Numbered from the stretch's first letter, positions 1 through 8,080 are shown. The stretch is 14,780 nt of DNA from Candidatus Cloacimonadota bacterium (GCA_012519465.1 JAAYQD010000139.1:1-14780), one strand, 5' to 3'. The notes: generated by a model not told the origin, from the sequence alone. A program made the numbers and translations.

Positions 1-849
1 ACGCTTGCCCAGGCTTTCCGCCCACAGCTGGCGATACCAATCCGCCATATCGTACAGGGAATTGGAATAGGGCATCATCACGCTGATATTTTTGCCCTGG
101 CGCATATAAAGAAAGTGCATCACGCCGTTGAGGTAGGCAGGGTTTGCCCAGATATCGCTATTATTGCAGCGCTCTCTCATGGCAGCAGCGCCTTTGAGAA
201 GCTGGGCAATATCCATGCCAGCAAATGCAGACGAGAGCAGCCCCACATCCGTAAGAACAGAGAAGCGTCCGCCTACGTTGTCTGGCACGATAAAAGACTG
301 ATAGCCTTCTTTCTGGATTACCTGGCGCAAAAAGCCCTTCTCCCTGTCTGTGGTAATGATGATGCGCTTGGTATAATCATCCGGGAAACGCTGTTTGATG
401 ATATCCGTGAGAATCATGTAGCCTGCCATCGTTTCGGCAGTGGTTCCGCTTTTGGTGATCACATTGAAGAGGGTGGTTTCCAGATCGATTTCAGCCAATA
501 TCTCATGCAAAAAGACGGGATCTACATTGTCATACACCAATACACGGCGGGGCAGCTTGCGCTCTGTGCGCAGTGCCGAATACAGTGCCTTATTGCCCAA
601 TGCAGAGCCACCGATGCCCAAAACCAGCATCGTATCAAAACGGGGATCGATTTGCTGGATAAAGCTATCGATATGAGCGGTATCCTGTTCTGGCAAGGCA
701 TAAAAGCCCAGGATATCGGCTTTGCGATGTGCCTCAATTTCCTGATGTGCCTCTTGGATGGCATCCTGCATATCCTCAATCTGCTGGGGGCTGAGAGCCC
801 GCTTAAGTTGCAGGGAATATAGCATATTGCGATAATCGAATTGAATCAT
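1..849 (-). CDS. pgi: Glucose-6-phosphate isomerase, 3'-truncated by window edge
   Basis: Interconverts glucose-6-phosphate and fructose-6-phosphate in the cytoplasm (glycolysis and gluconeogenesis). The first 283 residues are visible, in frame and without stops. Seen: GIGGSALG (78-85), the sugar-phosphate loop TKSGTTAET (132-140), the PGI signature core VGGRFS (192-197), and YSNSLYDMADWYRQLWAESL starting at residue 261. Bacterial short-form PGIs are about 450 residues, so roughly the last 160 lie outside the window. The ATG at 849 is preceded by GAGGT about 6 nt upstream; this Shine-Dalgarno overlaps the ptsI stop codon (gap 7 nt), so pgi is probably the last visible gene of the hprK-ptsH-ptsI string and translationally coupled to it. 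The family call is secure; what follows pgi is unknown. Confidence 0.95.
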   Translation of the reverse strand, partial: MIQFDYRNMLYSLQLKRALSPQQIEDMQDAIQEAHQEIEAHRKADILGFYALPEQDTAHIDSFIQQIDPRFDTMLVLGIGGSALGNKALYSALRTERKLPRRVLVYDNVDPVFLHEILAEIDLETTLFNVITKSGTTAETMAGYMILTDIIKQRFPDDYTKRIIITTDREKGFLRQVIQKEGYQSFIVPDNVGGRFSVLTDVGLLSSAFAGMDIAQLLKGAAAMRERCNNSDIWANPAYLNGVMHFLYMRQGKNISVMMPYSNSLYDMADWYRQLWAESLGKR

Positions 850-856
850 GTGGACC

Positions 857-2581
857 TCAAATCTGGTAGTATTTATTAAAGTCTTGGTTTATCAGCTTTT
901 CCAACGCCGTCAAACTGTGTGGCTGGGTGCTTTGCAGGGTATCTTCCAACGCCTGATCACAAGCGCGGATAATCGTTTTGCAGCGGGCAACCCTGCGGGG
1001 AGGAACGCTGAGCTCATCTATGCCCATGCCCACCAAAAGCGGGATGTATTTGGGTATGGAAGACATTTCACCACATACTGCCACAGGGATGCCAGCCTCT
1101 TTGGCAGCGGCTATGGTGAAGGCTATCAAGCGGATAACGGCAGGGTGGTGTTGGATATATTTCTTGGCAAGGGCATCTGAATTGCGGTCTACAGCCAGGG
1201 TGTATTGGGCAAGATCGTTGGTGCCCAGGCTAAAGAAATCTGCCTCTTGCGCCAGCTCTTGGGCACACAAGGCAGCGGAGGGCACCTCAATCATCACTCC
1301 CAGGGGGATGTCTGCCTTATGCTCAATCCCCTCCTCAGTCAATTCCTCACTGCATTTTTGCACCAATTCTCTGGCGGCACGCAGATCGGTAACATCATTG
1401 ACCATGGGAAACATCAGGCGCAAATCGCCATGAAGGGCGGCACGCAAAACGGCTTTGAGTTGGGTTTTGAAGATATCCTTGCGGGAAAGTGAAAACCTGA
1501 GCCCACGACAGCCCAGATAGGGATTGTCTTCGCGTTCTGAGGGGATGAGGTGGGAAAGCTTGTCTCCACCCAAATCGAAGGTGCGGATGGTGACGGGATG
1601 GGGCGCCATCTGGCGGGCAACTGTGAGATAGTGTTGGTATTGCTGCTCTTGAGAGGGCAGGGAGCTTTGATCCAGATATAGAAATTCTGTTCTAAATAGC
1701 CCTATGCCTTCTGCTCCAGCATCTTTCAATGTGGCAGATTCCGAGGGTAATTCTATATTTGCCAAGACCTTGATGGTGCGTCCATTTTGGGTGATGGCGG
1801 GTTTGAGGGCAGCCGCCTGATCCAAGGCATCGGCAGATTGCAGGCGCTCTTGCAGCTGTTGATAGTGCTGGAGGGTATCCTCATCGGGAGCCACTATCAG
1901 CTTGCCCTCGATGGCGTCCACCACTACCATGTCTCCGTCTTTCACCAAGTCTGGCAGATCGTGTATGGAGGAGAGCGCCACAATATCCAAGCCACGGGAA
2001 AGGATTGCGGCATGAGAGGTGTAAGCGCCTTTCTGGCTCACCCAAGCGGGGATGCCTTTATCTGCCATGGCGATCACGAGGCTGGGGCTGGTCTCCGAGG
2101 CAAAGAGCACCTCGGAGGGCAAAAAGGCGGCAAGGGGATCAGCCACATCTCCCAAAAGTATCACCAGAATGCGCTGTTGCAAGTCTTTATAATCGGCTGC
2201 ACGCTGGGCAAAAAAGTCGTTTTGCATTCCATTAAATGTGTGAATCACCTCTTCAAAGGCGGTGCGGATGGCTTGGGCGGAATTGTATCCATCCGTGTGT
2301 ACCAGGTGCTCCAATCTGGCAAGCAGGTCAGGATCGTGCAGGATCATCTGATGGGCGTCGAAGATTTCGCGTTCTGCCCCATCAGAGGGCAGGGTGGCAA
2401 GGATATCTGCAATCTGGGCGGATGCCTTTTGCAGGGCAGTGGTGAGATGGTTAAACTCTTGGGCAGCTTCTTCGGACGTAACTTTGTGGGAGGGAACTAT
2501 CTGGGATAGGGAGGATAAAAACCGGGCTTTGCCGATATGGATACCGGCATTGATGGTATTCCCTTTGTATACTTTACTCAT
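857..2581 (-). CDS. ptsI: PTS enzyme I (phosphoenolpyruvate-protein phosphotransferase)
   Basis: Takes phosphate from PEP and passes it to HPr in the cytoplasm. With the start chosen here the protein is 574 residues, matching E. coli EI (575). Seen: phospho-accepting His190 in TSHAAILSR, PEP-binding region GLFRTEF (Arg297), GTNDLAQY (453-460), and catalytic Cys503 in VCGEM. The N-terminal about 230 residues form the HPr-binding and phosphohistidine part and the rest the PEP-binding barrel. The ORF is open to 2641, but homology begins at MSKVYKG, whose ATG at 2581 overlaps the end of ptsH in ATGAGTAA (8 nt), a typical coupling arrangement; GGAG abuts the ATG. Oddity: after Cys503 the usual SMSAPSI-type segment reads ELSVPPRRVARC. 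No PTS permease lies in the window, so the phosphate target is not visible. Confidence 0.96.
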   Translation of the reverse strand: MSKVYKGNTINAGIHIGKARFLSSLSQIVPSHKVTSEEAAQEFNHLTTALQKASAQIADILATLPSDGAEREIFDAHQMILHDPDLLARLEHLVHTDGYNSAQAIRTAFEEVIHTFNGMQNDFFAQRAADYKDLQQRILVILLGDVADPLAAFLPSEVLFASETSPSLVIAMADKGIPAWVSQKGAYTSHAAILSRGLDIVALSSIHDLPDLVKDGDMVVVDAIEGKLIVAPDEDTLQHYQQLQERLQSADALDQAAALKPAITQNGRTIKVLANIELPSESATLKDAGAEGIGLFRTEFLYLDQSSLPSQEQQYQHYLTVARQMAPHPVTIRTFDLGGDKLSHLIPSEREDNPYLGCRGLRFSLSRKDIFKTQLKAVLRAALHGDLRLMFPMVNDVTDLRAARELVQKCSEELTEEGIEHKADIPLGVMIEVPSAALCAQELAQEADFFSLGTNDLAQYTLAVDRNSDALAKKYIQHHPAVIRLIAFTIAAAKEAGIPVAVCGEMSSIPKYIPLLVGMGIDELSVPPRRVARCKTIIRACDQALEDTLQSTQPHSLTALEKLINQDFNKYYQI

Positions 2582-2840
2582 CTCCAAAGCCTTGTTCGAT
2601 GAGGGCGGAGATTTCCTCCAAAAGGTATTCTGCATCCACACCTTCGGCGGTTAAAACCAGTGTGCTGCCATGCTCTGCAGCAAGCATCATCACGCCCAAG
2701 ATGCTTTTGCCATTCACCTTCATGCCGTCTTTTTCGATGTGAAATTCGGAGCGGTATTTGGTGGCTGCCTTTACCAGGAGGGCAGAGGGACGCGCGTGCA
2801 AGCCCAGGCGGTTAGTTATCTTTACCGTTTTGCTGATCAT
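2574..2840 (-). CDS. ptsH: Phosphocarrier protein HPr
   Basis: Small cytoplasmic phosphocarrier (88 residues) between EI and downstream PTS proteins. Seen: active-site His15 in GLHARPSAL and the regulatory Ser46 in NGKSILGV, both at canonical positions, which supports the ATG at 2840. Having both residues plus a neighbouring HPr kinase implies that this HPr can be phosphorylated by EI on His15 and by HprK on Ser46. The start lies inside hprK (29 nt overlap) and the end overlaps ptsI by 8 nt, so the three genes form a tightly coupled relay. NPr-type and sugar-type HPr cannot be told apart from sequence alone; absence of sugar EII genes nearby favours a regulatory role (inference). Confidence 0.96.
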   Translation of the reverse strand: MISKTVKITNRLGLHARPSALLVKAATKYRSEFHIEKDGMKVNGKSILGVMMLAAEHGSTLVLTAEGVDAEYLLEEISALIEQGFGDE

Positions 2841-3798
2841 CGTCCATAGCCTTGTTCTTCTTAAACAGTGTCTGTTTGCGGATTTCTTCGTTTAGCCTGC
2901 GGTTAAAATCTTCTGCAGCATCATAACCAACGCCTTTCAGCAGTTGGTTTTTGGCGGCAACTTCCACCACCACGGAGACGCTCTTTCCCGGAGATACGGG
3001 CAGGTAGATGATGGGGAGCTTGATGCCAAGGTGTTCCACATAGTTGCTGGTGAGTCCGATGCGCTCGTAATCCATGTTTTCCTGCCAGGGCATCAGCTCG
3101 ATCTGCATGTCGATTGTCTTTTGGTGGCGCACCCTTTCGATGCCAAACATCTTGTCCACATTCACAAAACCCACGCCGCGGATTTCCATAAAGAAGCCAA
3201 AGTCTCTGCCGCTTTTGCCTATCAATTGGTCGTTTATGAGGCGCATGGCGATCAAATCATCGCCCACGAGGCTGTGGCCGCGATTCACCAAATCCAGGGC
3301 ACATTCGCTTTTGCCAATGCCGCTTTTGCCGGTGAGCAGGATGCCCAAACCGAATACGTCCACGAGGGTGCCGTGGATGGTCTTTTCCAGGGCGAATACA
3401 TCCTGCAGAAAGCGGTTGAGCTGGTAAATCAATTGCAGGGTGGAAAGACGGCTGGAGAGGAGGGCGATATTGAGGTCGTTTGCCAGGTGTTCCACCAGCG
3501 GAGGCAGGGTGAGCCCCTTGCTGATAATCACGCAGGGGATATCCGTCTTGAAGAGATTGCCCAGGCGCTCCAACATCAGGTCTTTGCTGATGCTTTGCAG
3601 ATAGCGCACCTCTGCCTCGCCAAAGATCTGGATGCGCTCCGGGGTGAAAACCTCCAGCCAGCCGGTGATGGCAAGGCCGGGACGATTCACGTGGGGAGAG
3701 CTGATCTTTTTGTTTAGGGTTTCCGGCTCGGTGACGATGGAAAGGGCGAGGTCTTTCTTTTTGTAGTCAAACAGTTCTTTTACAGTAAGTTCCCGCAT
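2812..3798 (-). CDS. hprK: HPr(Ser) kinase/phosphorylase
   Basis: Bifunctional enzyme that phosphorylates and dephosphorylates HPr at Ser46; usually hexameric and cytoplasmic. 328 residues, close to the family norm of about 310-320. Domains: N-terminal HprK domain (about 1-130), then the catalytic P-loop domain. Seen: His142 in IHGTLVDVFG, Walker A GKSGIGKS (157-164), DD at 180-181 in LVGDDL, and the family signature EIRGVGFVNV (205-214). The conserved C-terminal segment normally reading PGRNLA..IEVAA is PGKSVSVVVEVAA here, with Lys for the usual Arg. The ATG at 3798 has GGAG 7 nt upstream. A 90-nt gap with a strong stem-loop separates it from hpf, the largest break within the hpf-to-pgi part. 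The C-terminal tail (316-328) is acidic and Asn/Gln-rich and overlaps ptsH. Confidence 0.95.
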   Translation of the reverse strand: MRELTVKELFDYKKKDLALSIVTEPETLNKKISSPHVNRPGLAITGWLEVFTPERIQIFGEAEVRYLQSISKDLMLERLGNLFKTDIPCVIISKGLTLPPLVEHLANDLNIALLSSRLSTLQLIYQLNRFLQDVFALEKTIHGTLVDVFGLGILLTGKSGIGKSECALDLVNRGHSLVGDDLIAMRLINDQLIGKSGRDFGFFMEIRGVGFVNVDKMFGIERVRHQKTIDMQIELMPWQENMDYERIGLTSNYVEHLGIKLPIIYLPVSPGKSVSVVVEVAAKNQLLKGVGYDAAEDFNRRLNEEIRKQTLFKKNKAMDDDQQNGKDN

Positions 3799-3825
3799 AT
3801 TGTATCTCCATGATAGCTGCTGGGC

Positions 3826-3871
3826 ATCCTCCCTCCGCGTGAGGCTATCAGGCCTGTGGCGGAGGGAGGAT
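3826..3871 (-). other. Strong intergenic stem-loop between hpf and hprK
   Basis: Two perfectly complementary 13-nt arms (3826-3838 and 3859-3871), a symmetric 3x3 internal loop (GTG/GTG), then a 4-bp AGGC/GCCT inner stem with a 6-nt loop. No T-tract follows on either strand, so it is not a standard intrinsic terminator. On the minus-strand transcript the second arm carries GGAGGGAGG shortly before hprK (start 3798) and would be locked in the stem. Plausible roles: processing or stability element, or attenuator between hpf and the hprK-ptsH-ptsI genes. The structure is seen directly; the role is inferred. Confidence 0.7.
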
Positions 3872-3885
3872 ATATCAGCAAGTGT

Positions 3886-4422
3886 TTATGGTTCAAACAG
3901 TTTATAATGCTCGGCGTCTTTTTTCACCAAGACGTTCAAGCGGTCAGTTTCTACATTTCTAAAGATGAGGAATTCCTCTTTCATGCCATCAATTTTCTCC
4001 ATCGCTTCCTGAATGTCCATGCTTTCAGGTACGACGCGTTTGGTTTTGACAGTTTTACGGGCTCGGCTTTCGGTATTCACTTCGATTTCAGTGGCTCGGG
4101 AGAAGTCTCGGAAGTGGTCTTTGAGAGCTTTCTTTTGGTGGTCGGTCACACGGTCTTTGAGCTTTTTGATCTGGGCTTCCATTCTGTCCAAAGCTGTATC
4201 AATGGAGAGATACATATCCATCTCCTCAGCTTGGCTTTGCAGGTTGAATCTGGATGCACCCAGCGAAATTTCGCAGAGGTTGCGGTTGTTTTCCAAAGCC
4301 AGAGTGATGTGCATGTAGATGATGTGGTCAAAGTACTTCTGGATTTTAAGGCAGGAAGATTCCACATAATCCCTGATGGCCTTGGTTAGCTCAAAGTGGC
4401 GGGCAGTAATCGTAATCTGCAT
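3886..4422 (-). CDS. hpf: Ribosome hibernation promoting factor, long form (HPF/RaiA family)
   Basis: Binds the 30S subunit in slow growth or starvation and, in the long form, drives 100S dimer formation. The 178 residues match long HPF (about 180-190) rather than short HPF or YfiA. Seen: S30AE fold at about 1-97, starting MQITITARHFELT; a basic/charged linker at about 98-135; and the C-terminal dimerisation domain including KIDGMKEEFLIFRN and KDAEHYKLFEP. The start is clear: AAGGAGGT lies just ahead of the ATG at 4422, the strongest ribosome site in the minus-strand block, consistent with high expression. It lies 17 nt after lpdA. In Proteobacteria hpf sits directly after rpoN; here lpdA intervenes. 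Confidence 0.95.
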   Translation of the reverse strand: MQITITARHFELTKAIRDYVESSCLKIQKYFDHIIYMHITLALENNRNLCEISLGASRFNLQSQAEEMDMYLSIDTALDRMEAQIKKLKDRVTDHQKKALKDHFRDFSRATEIEVNTESRARKTVKTKRVVPESMDIQEAMEKIDGMKEEFLIFRNVETDRLNVLVKKDAEHYKLFEP

Positions 4423-4439
4423 GATACCTCCTTTTTTGA

Positions 4440-5840
4440 TTAAATTTTGTGTATGGAAAGCTTGCGGATATCCTCGATGGATTCCTTGATTGCTTCAGAT
4501 AAAGTGGGATGGGCAAAGGTGATGGCTTCCGCTGCCTCTGCCTTGGCGCCCTGAGCGATGAGGATGGCACCCTGGGCTATCAATTCGGCAGCGTTGGGCC
4601 CCAGGATGTGCATTCCCACCAGTTCCTGAGTGTCTGCGCGGGCAATGGTCTTTACAAGTCCATTGGCATTGCCCATAGCGAGGGCTTTGCCGGATGCCGT
4701 AAAGGGGAATTTGCCCACGATGATTTCACCAAAACGCTCTTTGGCATCGGCTTCGCTAAGACCCACAGACGCCAGCTCCAGGCTGGTGAAAGTGCAGCGG
4801 GGGATATTGGCATACTCCAGGGCAGGGATATCACACTGTTTACCCTGTATCCGGCAGTGAATATGCTCTGCGGCTATCATGCCCTGCTTGCTGGCGGTGT
4901 GTGCCAAAGCCAGCTTGTTTGTCACGTCTCCGATGGCATATACTCCATCCAAAGAGCTGTGCATAAAGTCATCTATCACTATGGCGCCCTTGTCCATCTC
5001 GGGGGCACCCTGTGGCCAATCGATATTCATAACAGGGCTGCGGCCTACGCTCATCAAGACCTTATCCACGGTGAGGGTGCTATCGTTGGAAAGGGTAAGC
5101 TCCAGCCCGGCATCGGTTTTATTGATGGCGGTGAGCCCCACGCCGGTGCTGATCTTGATGCCAGATTTTTTAAGAGCCATTCCCAGTCGCTTGGAAAGCT
5201 CTTCGTCTTCCAAGGCTACGATGCGGGGCAGGAACTCTATGATATGCACCTTTACGCCAAAGCTATTCATTATTGAGGCAAATTCACAGCCAATCACACC
5301 GCCGCCGATAACAGCCAGGCTGGTGGGAAGCTCCTCTATCTGCAGCATGCCTGTGGAGGAAAGTACATCCACCTCATCGATCTTGATGCCGGGGAGAGAC
5401 CGGGATTCAGAGCCGGTGGCAATGATGATATAGGGTGCAGTGATGGCATCGGCTTGGGCGAGGGAGACCTTCCACAGATCGCCTTTTTTATTGATGCTGG
5501 TGGCTTTGTGATTGTAAATGGGGATATTGCGTTTACGAAAGAGGAATTCGATGCCGCCTACAAGCTGATCCACCACCTTGTCCTTGCGCTCCACCACCTT
5601 CTTATAATCCAGCTTCAAGTCTGCTGTGGGCAGCCCAAAAGCTGTGGCTTCCTGCATCTCATGCCACAATTCGGCACTCTTTACCAAGGCCTTGGTGGGG
5701 ATGCATCCCTGATTGAGGCACACGCCACCCACGCGCTGGGCTTCCACCACGGCGCAATCGATCCCATATTGGTTTAAGCGGATGGCAGTTTCATAGCCTC
5801 CCGGGCCTCCTCCAATAATGATAACCTGATGATTCTGCAT
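4440..5840 (-). CDS. lpdA: Dihydrolipoyl dehydrogenase (E3)
   Basis: FAD/NAD-dependent enzyme that reoxidises dihydrolipoamide on 2-oxoacid dehydrogenase E2 subunits or the glycine-cleavage H protein; cytoplasmic homodimer. 466 residues, the usual size. Seen: FAD-binding GGGPGG (10-15), redox-active disulfide Cys41-x4-Cys46 in GVCLNQGC, a second nucleotide-binding GGGVIGCEFAS, the FAD-contacting YAIGDV, and the catalytic C-terminal HPTLSE (His444, Glu449). All catalytic residues are intact, so an active E3 is expected rather than a mercuric reductase or glutathione reductase. The ATG at 5840 has AAGGAG 8 nt upstream and lies 4 nt after the rpoN stop. No E1, E2 or gcv genes are in the window; the only related gene is lplA at 13523. 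Its place between rpoN and hpf is unusual. Confidence 0.96.
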   Translation of the reverse strand: MQNHQVIIIGGGPGGYETAIRLNQYGIDCAVVEAQRVGGVCLNQGCIPTKALVKSAELWHEMQEATAFGLPTADLKLDYKKVVERKDKVVDQLVGGIEFLFRKRNIPIYNHKATSINKKGDLWKVSLAQADAITAPYIIIATGSESRSLPGIKIDEVDVLSSTGMLQIEELPTSLAVIGGGVIGCEFASIMNSFGVKVHIIEFLPRIVALEDEELSKRLGMALKKSGIKISTGVGLTAINKTDAGLELTLSNDSTLTVDKVLMSVGRSPVMNIDWPQGAPEMDKGAIVIDDFMHSSLDGVYAIGDVTNKLALAHTASKQGMIAAEHIHCRIQGKQCDIPALEYANIPRCTFTSLELASVGLSEADAKERFGEIIVGKFPFTASGKALAMGNANGLVKTIARADTQELVGMHILGPNAAELIAQGAILIAQGAKAEAAEAITFAHPTLSEAIKESIEDIRKLSIHKI

Positions 5841-5844
5841 ATAG

Positions 5845-7302
5845 TTAGCTCCTTCTGAGACGGCTGTTTAAGATACCCATTTCATAGCGGTATTTGGCTA
5901 TGATGCGTCTGGATACGGTCATGCCCAGCTCTTTGAGGTTATCCACCAATTCCTGGTCGCTGAGCGGCTTTTGTTTGTTTTCCTGGTCTATCATGCGCAC
6001 GATGTGGCTTTTGACGTGTTGGCGAGAGATGGTCTCCAGATTGTCATCCATACCTGCCGTGCTGCTAAAGAAATCCCTGAGGGCAAAGGTGCCAAAGGGG
6101 GTTTCCGCATATTTGTGGCGCACCACGGGGGAGATGGTGGATTCGCTAACGCCCAAGTCTTGGGCAATGGTGGCATAGGTGAGCGGTTGCATGATGCCCA
6201 GGCCTTTATAAAAGAAATCTGATTGAAACTTGATGATGGAAAGAGACACACGCTCCAGGGTGCGCATACGCATAAAGATGGATTTGATGAGGAACTTTGC
6301 CGAATTCACCCGTTCCCTCACGTATTGCAAGGTCTCCCTATCGAATGCACCACGGTTGATCATCTTGCGATAGCGGGGGCTGATGATGATATTGGGTGTG
6401 ATGTGGTCGTTGATGATCACCACATACTCGCCTTCGATATTCTTCCAAGTGACATCGGGATACACATAGCTGGCATTGCCGGGCAGGATGCGCAGCCCGG
6501 GTTTGGGATCCAGGCGGGCAATCTGCTCTCTTGCCAGGAGGATGGAATCCTCAGAAACGCCAAAGTGTGAGGCTAATTTCTGATAACGGCGATGGATGAG
6601 GTCCTCAAAGTGATCGGTACACAGCCCTCTGATGATGCGATTCTCCAGCTGTTCGGGGCTAAGCTGTGCCAAGAGGCACTGTCCAATATCCGTGGCAGTG
6701 ATACCCTTGGGATTTAGCTGCAGGATGGTATCGTGCAATTGGCGTGCACGCTGGGCGTTAATCCCAAAAAAGCGTGCTGTCTTCACCACGTCATATCCCT
6801 TGGGCAAAAAGCCATAGCTATCACAGCTGTCCACCAGTTCGGCACAAAAGTCAAACTCTTCCTCCGTGAGCTGCAAGGGATAGAGCTGCTCCAAAAACTT
6901 CACCCGTCCGTCTTCCTCATAGCGGATCAGGGTCTCTCTCTGATCCTGTTCGCTATCATTGCGATGGGATTCATAGCTGCCATGATAATCGTTCCATTGA
7001 TCCAGGATTTCGGTAAGCTCCCGCGCTTCAGAGATGTTCTTGTCATGCTCCTCCTGCGCATCCTGATCTTCAAGGGGGCGGTTGTCTTCCTGTGGGCTGT
7101 CATAGCTGCTGGTATCCAGGTCTTCATCTTCCTTTTCCTCACGCAATTCCAAAAGCGGGTTATCAATCAACTCTTGTTTGATATAGCTCTCCAGCTCCAG
7201 GATGGGCAGGGATAGCATCCTGAGAGATTGCAGCATCTTGGGCTTGAGAGCAAGCTCCTGCTTTTGGCGGAGGGAAAGGTGTTGATCAAGCATAGTGGTC
7301 AC
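5845..7302 (-). CDS. rpoN: RNA polymerase sigma-54 factor
   Basis: Alternative sigma factor recognising -24/-12 promoters and needing AAA+ activators. 485 residues. Region I (about 5-52) has the typical Gln/Leu-rich LRQKQEL...KMLQSLRML...NPLLEL. An acidic region II spans about 53-130. The core-binding part follows, then a helix-turn-helix around 376-398 (TYATIAQDLGVSESTIS), and the RpoN box at 464-473 reads SRRIIAKYRY, a diverged form of ARRTVAKYRE. The start is uncertain: GTG at 7302 overlaps the lptB stop by 4 nt (GTGA), the usual coupling layout, while ATG at 7293 would give 482 residues; neither has a clear Shine-Dalgarno. The lptB-rpoN order is conserved in Gram-negatives. I noticed no clear -24/-12 sites by eye. 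Confidence 0.95.
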   Translation of the reverse strand: MTTMLDQHLSLRQKQELALKPKMLQSLRMLSLPILELESYIKQELIDNPLLELREEKEDEDLDTSSYDSPQEDNRPLEDQDAQEEHDKNISEARELTEILDQWNDYHGSYESHRNDSEQDQRETLIRYEEDGRVKFLEQLYPLQLTEEEFDFCAELVDSCDSYGFLPKGYDVVKTARFFGINAQRARQLHDTILQLNPKGITATDIGQCLLAQLSPEQLENRIIRGLCTDHFEDLIHRRYQKLASHFGVSEDSILLAREQIARLDPKPGLRILPGNASYVYPDVTWKNIEGEYVVIINDHITPNIIISPRYRKMINRGAFDRETLQYVRERVNSAKFLIKSIFMRMRTLERVSLSIIKFQSDFFYKGLGIMQPLTYATIAQDLGVSESTISPVVRHKYAETPFGTFALRDFFSSTAGMDDNLETISRQHVKSHIVRMIDQENKQKPLSDQELVDNLKELGMTVSRRIIAKYRYEMGILNSRLRRS

Positions 7303-8045
7303 ATATTATCAAAAGGATTGGACATAAACCGCTCTCCCAAATACAATTGCCTGGCTTTTTCATCATTTATCAACTCCTTGGATGAACCGGAAACGATTAT
7401 CTTTCCTTCATAAATAATATAAGCACGATTTACGATTTTCAAAGTCTCGATCACGTTATGGTCTGTAATCATTACTCCGATATCCTTATCTCTCAGTTTG
7501 GCAATGATATCCTGAATATCTGCCACGGCAATTGGATCCACCCCTGCAAAGGGTTCGTCCATAAAAATAAAGGAAGGGTTGGTTACCAAAGCCCGGGTAA
7601 TCTCCAGCTTACGGCGTTCTCCACCGGAAAGGGTGTATGCTTTTTGTTTGGATAGCTTGCTGAGCCCCAGCTCTCTCAGAGCCTCTTCCAAGCGCTTTTT
7701 TTGCTCTGCCCGGGGCAGCTTGAGGGTCTGCAGGATAGCCAAGACGTTATCCTCCACGCTCAGCTTGGCAAAGATGGAGGGAGCCTGAGCCAGATAGCCC
7801 AGCCCCAAACGGGCACGCTTGAACATGGGCAAACGGGTGATCTCCCTATCATTGAGCAGCACCCTGCCTTTATTGGGCTTGGCAAGGCCGATAATCATGT
7901 AGAAGGTGGTGGTCTTGCCCGCTCCGTTGGGGCCCAGGATGCCCACCACTTCCCCCTGATTAATCTCCATAGAAAGGTCGTTTACCACCGTTCGGCGCCC
8001 ATATATTTTTACGAGGTTCTTGGCTTGAATTTTATGCATTTCCAT
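7299..8045 (-). CDS. lptB: LPS export ABC transporter ATP-binding protein
   Basis: Cytoplasmic ATPase of the LptB2FG complex that extracts LPS from the inner membrane. 248 residues, normal for LptB (about 240). Seen: Walker A GPNGAGKTT (38-46), Q-loop Gln87, ABC signature LSGGE (139-143), Walker B FIFMDEPF (Asp163, Glu164), H-loop His196, and LptB-typical ERRKLEITRAL and DEPFAGVDP. The start is M1 (8045) or M3 (8039); there is no useful Shine-Dalgarno, and a promoter-like sequence places +1 at the A of the 8045 ATG, so a leaderless mRNA is possible. It follows the OstA-like gene after 31 nt and overlaps rpoN by 4 nt. lptF and lptG are not in the window. Confidence 0.95.
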   Translation of the reverse strand: MEMHKIQAKNLVKIYGRRTVVNDLSMEINQGEVVGILGPNGAGKTTTFYMIIGLAKPNKGRVLLNDREITRLPMFKRARLGLGYLAQAPSIFAKLSVEDNVLAILQTLKLPRAEQKKRLEEALRELGLSKLSKQKAYTLSGGERRKLEITRALVTNPSFIFMDEPFAGVDPIAVADIQDIIAKLRDKDIGVMITDHNVIETLKIVNRAYIIYEGKIIVSGSSKELINDEKARQLYLGERFMSNPFDNM

Positions 8046-8051
8046 ATTACT

Positions 8052-8080
8052 AAGATATTAAAGTGTGCTATATTTGTCAA
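8052..8080 (-). promoter_or_regulatory. Predicted sigma-70-type promoter for lptB-rpoN
   Basis: On the minus strand a perfect TTGACA (8075-8080) is followed, after 17 nt, by TATCTT (8052-8057; 4 of 6 consensus matches). The -35 box overlaps the stop codon of the lptA-like gene. With a 6-nt discriminator (AGTAAT), +1 falls on the A of the lptB ATG at 8045. Motifs are seen directly; activity is inferred, and AT-rich sequence can produce such matches by chance. Confidence 0.5.

Noticed and set aside
115..822. 235-residue plus-strand frame opposite pgi
   Set aside because: Antisense shadow of pgi: the minus-strand frame carries all PGI motifs. The same reasoning removes the long plus-strand frames at 1787-2509, 2944-3717 and 9591-10286.
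2582..2641. 20-residue longer start for ptsI
   Set aside because: The extra residues lie within ptsH in another frame and have no homology; MSKVYKG at 2581 gives the standard EI length and an ATGAGTAA overlap.
3869..3896. TTGAAC-16-TATATC promoter for hprK
   Set aside because: Only 4 of 6 matches in each box, and the start would lie in the arm of the 3826-3871 hairpin. Possible but unsupported.
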